This document shows positions 1 to 3,543 of a DNA stretch of 5,193 nt, piece by piece. The number at the start of each line of letters is the position of its first letter. Position 1 is the first letter of the stretch. This DNA comes from Pirellulaceae bacterium. Lineage in GTDB: Bacteria; Planctomycetota; Planctomycetia; Pirellulales; Pirellulaceae. Location: the NCBI GenBank assembly GCA_022448645.1, contig JAKVBZ010000185.1, positions 1-5,193 on the forward strand. The letters run 5' to 3'. The notes beneath the pieces were generated by a model. That model was not told the DNA's origin and ran no database searches. It saw only the letters and a program-made list of their open reading frames with translations. A program made the position numbers and the translations under genes.

Positions 1-2
1 CT

Positions 3-272
3 GAAGAACACCTTGAAGAATTTGGCACACCGATTTTTACGGCGTGGCTGGTTCAAGGATTACGGAAGTACGTCGCAGAATTCAACAAGTCTGATCCATG
101 GCAGGGGTGGAAGCAGTCCGCGGAATATGCGTCTGACCTGGACATTAACCCAAAGACGATTCAGCGTGCGTTGCCTGATTTGATTCGTCGCGGACTGGCA
201 AGGCGTAAGTCGCCGCGTGGCAAGATTGACCTGCGTCAGTCGGCGATTCAGGAATTGAATCCCCCCAGCTAA
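3..272 (+). CDS. C-terminal part of a protein ending in a winged-helix-like DNA-binding domain
   Basis: The reading frame is open from the window edge to the TAA at 270-272, giving the last 89 residues; the start lies outside the window. The final 50 residues look like a winged helix. A first helix lies around residues 39-47 (SAEYASDLD), a turn and likely recognition helix at 49-64 (NPKTIQRALPDLIRRG), and a basic hairpin wing at 65-77 (LARRKSPRGKIDL). The upstream part is amphipathic and helical (FTAWLVQGLRKYVAEF). Such domains occur at the C-terminus of replication initiators and primase-helicases of plasmids and satellites, and in transcription regulators. Phased CGGACA repeats start at the base after the stop, followed by an intrinsic terminator. 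A replication protein binding those repeats is therefore attractive, but this is inference. I cannot name the family from this fragment. Confidence 0.7.
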   Translation, partial: EEHLEEFGTPIFTAWLVQGLRKYVAEFNKSDPWQGWKQSAEYASDLDINPKTIQRALPDLIRRGLARRKSPRGKIDLRQSAIQELNPPS

Positions 273-320
273 CGGACACATATCGGACATTTAAGGCCGA
301 ACATCGGACAACTACGGACA
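273..320 (+). repeat. Four phased CGGACA direct repeats (iteron-like)
   Basis: CGGACA occurs at 273-278, 284-289, 305-310 and 315-320. The start-to-start steps are 11, 21 and 10 bases, close to one, two and one helical turns, so all copies face about the same side of the DNA. Copies 1 and 4 share ACGGACAC; copies 2 and 3 share ATCGGACA. The array fills the gap between the stop codon of the partial upstream gene and the terminator stem. Iteron binding by a replication protein, or operator binding by a regulator, are the obvious options. The sequence alone does not choose between them. Confidence 0.6.
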
Positions 321-353
321 CGGCGTGAGATCGACATTCTCACGCCGTTTTTT
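321..353 (+). terminator. Rho-independent terminator of the upstream gene
   Basis: A perfect 10-bp stem (321-330 with 338-347, CGGCGTGAGA/TCTCACGCCG) encloses a 7-base loop and runs straight into six T (348-353). There is no A tract on the left, so it should work mainly on + strand transcripts. It would separate the upstream partial gene from the regulator gene at 422, which therefore probably has its own promoter between about 350 and 410. I see no clear -35/-10 pair there. Confidence 0.85.
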
Positions 354-370
354 CGTGCTCAAATGCCAAT

Positions 371-407
371 GTTCGGACGCTGGGGTCAGCGTTCAAGAGA
401 GTTCGGA
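371..407. promoter_or_regulatory. Possible operator upstream of the AlpA-like gene
   Basis: The leader of the regulator gene contains a 6-bp inverted repeat (ACGCTG at 377-382, CAGCGT at 387-392) around GGGT. It is bracketed by two GTTCGGA direct repeats at 371-377 and 401-407, exactly 30 bases apart. These contain CGGA, as do the repeats at 273-320. Autoregulation by the downstream HTH protein would fit, but nothing proves it. Confidence 0.3.
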
Positions 408-421
408 TCGGAGTACACACG

Positions 422-631
422 ATGTCACTGGCAGAAATCGATGTCTCAGGATTGCCTCCATTGGCCACCAAAAAACAGACCGCGAAGTGGCTGTTCACGA
501 CAGAGCGCAACCTGGAACTGCAGGTTATCGCTGGCAGGTTTCCGAAGCCGATCCGCATCGGTACACGGCCACGATGGCGGCGGAGCGATTTGCTCGCGTG
601 GTTGAATTCTCAGTCGAACGACACCAAGTAA
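422..631 (+). CDS. AlpA/excisionase-type helix-turn-helix regulator
   Basis: This 69-residue protein is a small MerR-like winged HTH of the AlpA/Xis (HTH_17) type, which usually acts as a transcription regulator or excision factor in prophages, satellites and integrative elements. Visible landmarks are the leading 'PLATKKQTAKWL' helix (residues 13-24), the second helix up to the turn 'AGRFPKPIRIG' (37-47), and 'RWRRSDLLAWL' (51-61), the wing and closing helix typical of the family. The length matches a stand-alone AlpA protein. The start is supported by GGAG at 410-413, 8 bases before the ATG. It is the first gene after the terminator at 321-353 and lies ahead of the replication genes, a common place for the element's control gene. 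Whether it activates, represses or aids excision cannot be told from sequence. Confidence 0.82.
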   Translation: MSLAEIDVSGLPPLATKKQTAKWLFTTERNLELQVIAGRFPKPIRIGTRPRWRRSDLLAWLNSQSNDTK

Positions 632-660
632 AAAAGCCGTCCCGGTATGCAGCCGGGACG
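630..660 (-). terminator. Hairpin that reads as a terminator on the - strand
   Basis: An 8-bp GC-rich stem (638-645 CGTCCCGG, 653-660 CCGGGACG) encloses a 7-base loop. On the - strand it is followed after GC by six T (the A run at 630-635), the form of an intrinsic terminator. On the + strand no T run follows directly; only TTTT lies about 10 bases on, so + readthrough into the next gene is likely, perhaps attenuated. The A run overlaps the stop codon of the regulator gene. No - strand gene is visible that would need it. Confidence 0.55.
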
Positions 661-698
661 ACCATTCGAATTTTCCGCAACCAACGGAGTGACATATT

Positions 699-905
699 AT
701 GGCCGATGCCAATAACAACAACAACGGTGATCTGATAACGGCAATTCAGTTGCTGACAAAGCTACTGATCCCGCCATCACCGATCGCGAAAATTCTGAAG
801 CTCGATGAAGCGATCGTCCGCTTCTGCATCCGACACGACCGGTTTCCGATGCGTCCGCTCTGCGGGGAAGCGACGGATGAGCTGCGCAATAACAGTCAAA
901 TTTGA
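699..905 (+). CDS. Small hypothetical protein, possibly a diverged HTH protein
   Basis: This is a 68-residue protein I do not recognise. The ATG at 699 has GGAG at 686-689, 9 bases upstream, a better context than any later start. It begins with five asparagines (residues 5-9, an AAC run in the DNA). A hydrophobic helical stretch (DLITAIQLLTKLLIPP) and a segment at residues 30-50 follow. That segment has the same length and anchor residues as the HTH of the gene before it: A-K, L at the fourth place, E at the eighth, and R-F-P at the end. This suggests, without proving, a diverged AlpA-like HTH. It lies 67 bases after the regulator gene, and its last 29 bases overlap the primase gene in another frame, so translation of the two is probably coupled. 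A role in replication control or as a helper of the large protein is inference. Confidence 0.6.
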   Translation: MADANNNNNGDLITAIQLLTKLLIPPSPIAKILKLDEAIVRFCIRHDRFPMRPLCGEATDELRNNSQI

Positions 906-2979
906 GGGGGTCCCGGACGACGTACGCAAACGAGATCAGTGGGTGCTGTGGCAAAATGTGGAGCGTGGTGGCCGTGAAACAAAGATGCCCGTCAGTGTGT
1001 ATGGCGGCGCGGCGAGCAGTACGGATCCGACAACCTGGACATCGTTCGATATGGTCACTCAGACATACAACGAGGCGCAGCATGCCGGCATTGGATTTGT
1101 ATTTGGCACAGAGGATGAGTTCTTTGGTATCGACCTCGATGGATGCCGAAACCCCGCCGATGGGACGCTGGCCAGTTGGGCGGAGAAAATTGTCCACGAT
1201 TTCGACACGTACTCCGAAGTATCGCCGAGTGGAACGGGCGTGAAGGTGTTCTGCAGATCAGACCAGCAGTTGCCGGCAGGGAAGAGAAAGCTCCTGAATG
1301 TTGCTGCCGTCTCTGACAAGGCACCTGGTATCGAAGTATACTCTCAGGGTCGTTACTTCACGGTGACCGGGCAGGCAGTCAATGATTGCTGCGTCGTTCG
1401 TGACTGCACCCGGCAGCTTAGCCAGATGCTTGAATTGCACTGGCCGTTTGCGCCAGCGACAGCCGAGCGTCACGACTGGCGTTCTGATGACGCTGTCGTC
1501 GACCGTGCCAGAAAATACGTGGCAAAGATGCCGTCAGCCATCAGCGGGCAGCGTGGACATGATCAGACGTTCAGCGTGGCTTGCAGCTTGATGCTCGGGT
1601 TCGATCTAACCAAATCACAGGCGATGGATGTCCTGGCCGAATACAATGAACGATGTGAGCCGCCGTGGTCCGAGCATGAGTTGCAGCATAAGATCAAAGA
1701 TGCCTCAAAGCAGTCTGGCGAACGTGGCTATCTGCGGAGTGCCAAACCTGAACGGTATTCCAGTTTGGAGAGGCAGCACCGAGTGCCAGCCGACGACAAA
1801 CCGGCCCGGACGTTCGCAGGGGTCGATGTTGCCGATCACTGGCACCTGATCAGAGAGCCGGTCGAGTGGATCGTAGAAGACGTTTTCGCGAGCGGTCAGC
1901 CGACCATTGTTGGGGCTAAGCAGAAGTCACTTAAGACAACTCTAATGGCTGACCTCTGTGTCGCTCTCGCAACTGGTCGTTCTTGGCTGGGGAATTTCAC
2001 TGTACCACTGCAGCGGCGTGTGCTGTTAATTACAGGGGAGGCTTCTCTCAAGTCAGCTTTAAAGAAGCTCGGCAAGGCAGCTGGTCCCGGGTGTGGCCCG
2101 GAACAGCTTAAGCACTGGATCAGGGTTGAGGCTGCAAACTTCCCAACATTGCCCCGTCAGGAAGATTGTGATGCCGTGGCGGCGGCTATTGTGGAACATG
2201 ACATCGACGTCCTCATCCTGGACCCGCTCTACATGGGCCTGGAGGGATTGAATACCGCCAATCTGACTGAGGTTGGTCCGGCAATGCGACGCTTCATGGC
2301 CGCGTGCCGACCAGCTGAAGTCGTTATCTGCCACCACGTAAAAAAAACTGCCAGTTTTGACGACGCTCCCAATCTCGAGGACCTAAGCCAAGCCGGCATC
2401 GCTGAATTCGCTGGCAACTACTGGTTGATGGGCCGGATGGGTGAATACCAAGGCGAAGGCATTCATAACATAGCGATCCGCGCAGGCGGTCGAGACGATC
2501 AGTTCCACCTTCTACAAATGAATTTTAACGAGATCTTGTGGCAAGCAGATTTTGTGGACCTCCAGGAACACCGAGAAAAACGAATAGCCGACAGACAAAC
2601 AAAAAAACACGAAGCTGAAGCCAAGATCCATCACGCCAAAGTCGAGCGTGCCCGAGCACGCATTACTTCCATTATGCGGAACCACAAGACTCCGCGATCT
2701 AAGAGGAATATCGAAGACCTTAGAGGTGAAGTCCCGCAACTGGCGTTTCGTGAGGCCTTCGCAGACATGGTTACGGAAAAAACCATCGCGATTCATCCGT
2801 ACCGCGATGTTCAGGGTCGGCTTGTGCAAGGCGGCTATTTGCTTGCTGAGTACGGTGACGAGTACGAGAAGGGATTCGCAAAATCTGAAGCAGCCAGGCA
2901 TGAATCAGCGACTACCGACACTAAACAGGAAGACGGTAAGCCAAATGAGTGCGAGGAACCTGCGGAGGATACTCGTTGA
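877..2979 (+). CDS. Primase-polymerase / RepA-like helicase fusion replication protein
   Basis: The 700-residue protein appears to be the replication protein of a mobile element. Residues 10-190 match the archaeo-eukaryotic PrimPol type seen in phage and plasmid 'bifunctional primase/polymerase' proteins: QWVLW (21-25), the metal-binding GIDLDG (84-89), SPSGTGVKVF (116-125) and EVYSQGRYFTVTG (153-165). Residues 204-285 look like a primase C-terminal helical domain. Residues 315-560 are a RecA-fold ATPase like hexameric RepA helicases: Walker A GAKQKSLKTT (346-355), Walker B DVLILDPL (444-451), ICHHVKK (484-490) and a QAGIAEFAGNYWLMGR segment (505-520). A charged helical linker (560-600), a likely winged helix (600-657) and an acidic tail follow. 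The frame is open back to an ATG at 805, but that would lie deep inside the small gene. ATG 877 has GGGGAAG at 864-870, and the PrimPol homology starts just after it. Odd points: leucine 352 replaces the last Walker A glycine, and lysine stands where many relatives have histidine after SGTGV. Confidence 0.88.
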   Translation: MSCAITVKFEGVPDDVRKRDQWVLWQNVERGGRETKMPVSVYGGAASSTDPTTWTSFDMVTQTYNEAQHAGIGFVFGTEDEFFGIDLDGCRNPADGTLASWAEKIVHDFDTYSEVSPSGTGVKVFCRSDQQLPAGKRKLLNVAAVSDKAPGIEVYSQGRYFTVTGQAVNDCCVVRDCTRQLSQMLELHWPFAPATAERHDWRSDDAVVDRARKYVAKMPSAISGQRGHDQTFSVACSLMLGFDLTKSQAMDVLAEYNERCEPPWSEHELQHKIKDASKQSGERGYLRSAKPERYSSLERQHRVPADDKPARTFAGVDVADHWHLIREPVEWIVEDVFASGQPTIVGAKQKSLKTTLMADLCVALATGRSWLGNFTVPLQRRVLLITGEASLKSALKKLGKAAGPGCGPEQLKHWIRVEAANFPTLPRQEDCDAVAAAIVEHDIDVLILDPLYMGLEGLNTANLTEVGPAMRRFMAACRPAEVVICHHVKKTASFDDAPNLEDLSQAGIAEFAGNYWLMGRMGEYQGEGIHNIAIRAGGRDDQFHLLQMNFNEILWQADFVDLQEHREKRIADRQTKKHEAEAKIHHAKVERARARITSIMRNHKTPRSKRNIEDLRGEVPQLAFREAFADMVTEKTIAIHPYRDVQGRLVQGGYLLAEYGDEYEKGFAKSEAARHESATTDTKQEDGKPNECEEPAEDTR

Positions 2980-3024
2980 TGTTCGTTGATGTTCGTTAAC
3001 GAGGACCAACGAGCATCTCTTCGG

Positions 3025-3032
3025 AAGGAGGT
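3025..3032 (+). promoter_or_regulatory. Perfect Shine-Dalgarno sequence without a clear gene
   Basis: AAGGAGGT is fully complementary to the usual 3' end of bacterial 16S rRNA. GTG codons follow at 3033, 3035 and 3037. The one at 3035 opens a 40-codon frame ending at TGA 3155-3157. The one at 3037 opens a 45-codon frame ending at TAG 3172-3174. Neither product resembles a known family, and a hairpin starts at 3039, within the would-be start region. It is either a small gene under tight translational control or a chance match. Confidence 0.3.
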
Positions 3033-3038
3033 GTGTGT

Positions 3039-3067
3039 GTTGTTTTCCCCCTTTAGGGGGAAACAAC
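3039..3067. other. Strong hairpin in the candidate origin region
   Basis: The arms GTTGTTTTCCCCC (3039-3051) and GGGGGAAACAAC (3056-3067) pair over 12 bp with one bulged T, around the loop TTTA. Neither strand has a T run after it, so it is not a standard intrinsic terminator. It lies between groups of AACGA repeats. It could end the replication transcript in another way, act as a single-strand origin, or mask the adjacent Shine-Dalgarno sequence. Confidence 0.6.
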
Positions 3068-3216
3068 GACGAACACATACCTCAGGTACATGCTGCATCG
3101 ATCACATTACATCTGGACGAACGAGTAACGAACATCACTGCCTGGGAAACCGACTGAACGAGTGGAGCTCATAGGTACTTTTCGTGACCTGCCCCCCAAA
3201 CCGCCCCCCCACAGGT

Positions 3217-3258
3217 GAAAAACATGAATAAATATAGGCAACTTGACGACATTTTTTT
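3217..3258. other. AT-rich patch near the repeat cluster
   Basis: Bases 3217-3235 are almost wholly A/T, and a run of seven T follows at 3252-3258, while the flanks are C-rich on the left and of mixed composition on the right. If 2973-3161 is an origin, this would be the nearest natural strand-opening site, about 55 bases past the last repeat. The assignment is tentative. Confidence 0.25.
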
Positions 3259-3364
3259 CGAGGTTAGTGCCGCCTGATGGAACGGGTCTCATGTGTTCAA
3301 TGTTTTCGTAGCAAAATGCCGCAAAGGCCCCGTGGAATTGGAATTGAACAGGTTGACTTGACCA

Positions 3365-3380
3365 GCACTCAGTGGAGTGC
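3365..3380. promoter_or_regulatory. Short perfect inverted repeat, possible operator
   Basis: GCACTC (3365-3370) and GAGTGC (3375-3380) form a perfect 6-bp inverted repeat around AGTG. It lies directly after a doubled TTGAC (3353-3362), which resembles a -35 element, although no good -10 follows at the right distance. It could be a regulator site upstream of the GYF-domain gene. Confidence 0.2.
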
Positions 3381-3421
3381 AAGCTAAGGCAAGGATTGTC
3401 AAACAGGATTCGGAGACGCGC

Positions 3422-3514
3422 ATGAGAATCACGTATCGATCCTGTATGCTAACGATGGCAGCCATCATGGCCATGGGAGGAATGAATGGCCATGACTTGA
3501 TCCAGATTACCTGA
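3422..3514 (+). CDS. Possible 30-residue leader peptide or signal-peptide remnant
   Basis: An ATG at 3422 preceded by GGAG (3412-3415, 6 bases away) opens a 30-codon frame ending at TGA 3512-3514. The product starts with a basic end (MRITYR), has a hydrophobic stretch at residues 8-21 rich in Met and Ala, and then stops soon after. This is the outline of a signal peptide without a mature protein. It ends 29 bases before the next gene. It may be the remnant of a secreted-protein gene, a regulatory leader, or an accident of the ATGGC/GCCAT palindromes in the same stretch, which would code for Met and Ala by chance. Confidence 0.25.
   Translation: MRITYRSCMLTMAAIMAMGGMNGHDLIQIT
3454..3493. promoter_or_regulatory. 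Cluster of ATGGC/GCCAT palindromes upstream of the GYF gene
   Basis: GATGGC-A-GCCATC (3454-3466) is a perfect inverted repeat. It is followed at once by ATGGCCAT (3467-3474) and again, 19 bases later, by ATGGCCAT (3486-3493). That makes six ATGGC or GCCAT units in 40 bases, ending 50 bases before the ATG at 3544. Such a cluster upstream of a gene suggests a multi-site operator, but no known regulator motif is recognised. Confidence 0.35.
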
Positions 3515-3543
3515 CACAAGTGTTAATCTACGGGGAATTTACG

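Larger units (their letters stand above)
2973..3161. repeat. Cluster of nine AACGA/TCGTT repeats, candidate replication origin
   Basis: TCGTT occurs at 2973, 2983 and 2993; AACGA at 2998, 3008, 3065, 3120, 3127 and 3157 (start positions). The first three are 10 bases apart, within a CGTTGATGTT tandem repeat (2974-2983, 2984-2993). The 2998 and 3008 copies are also 10 apart, joined to the first set by the palindrome CGTTAACG (2994-3001). GATGTTCGTTA at 2988-2998 recurs inverted at 3126-3136. A given 5-mer counted on both strands is expected less than once in this length. The array overlaps the stop codon of the replication gene. Origins of phage satellites such as SaPIs are iteron arrays next to the rep gene, so an origin bound by that protein is the likely reading. 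A transposon end or attachment site is less likely but possible. Confidence 0.55.
2980..3543. other. Gene-poor 564-base intergenic region
   Basis: I see no convincing protein gene between the replication gene and the GYF-domain gene. The left half has the AACGA/TCGTT repeats, a perfect Shine-Dalgarno sequence and a hairpin. The middle has two C runs (3192-3197, 3204-3210), an AT-rich patch (3217-3235) and a run of seven T (3252-3258). The right half has a 16-base inverted repeat and an ATGGC palindrome cluster. No tRNA that could serve as an integration site is visible. If the element ends inside the window, its border most likely lies here. Confidence 0.6.

Noticed and set aside
805..876. 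24-residue N-terminal extension of the replication protein from ATG 805
   Set aside because: It would overlap the small gene by about 100 bases, and its Ser/Arg-rich residues show no PrimPol features. ATG 877 has a good GGGGAAG site at the right distance.
697..1197. Long - strand frame of 166 codons over the start of the replication gene
   Set aside because: It lies opposite the well-supported small gene and PrimPol domain, has no ribosome-binding site I can defend, and its product is Cys/Arg-rich with no recognisable motif: a shadow of the + strand codons.
2986..3174. 62-codon + frame starting just after the replication gene
   Set aside because: Its start lies in the CGTTGATGTT tandem repeats with no ribosome-binding site, and its middle codes through the hairpin. 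Only a shorter GTG start after the perfect SD remains worth testing.
3187..3216. Two C runs flanked by ACCTG/CAGGT, possible G-quadruplex on the - strand
   Set aside because: Only two G runs are present, so a simple four-tract quadruplex is not supported, and the 5-bp flanking inverted repeat is too short to stress.
3353..3387. Promoter with TTGACT/TTGACC as -35
   Set aside because: No acceptable -10 hexamer lies 16-18 bases downstream, so it is not called.
3505..3528. GATTA...TAATC with ACAC/GTGT, operator-like stretch before the GYF gene
   Set aside because: The arms are unequal and only partly paired; not distinguishable from chance.
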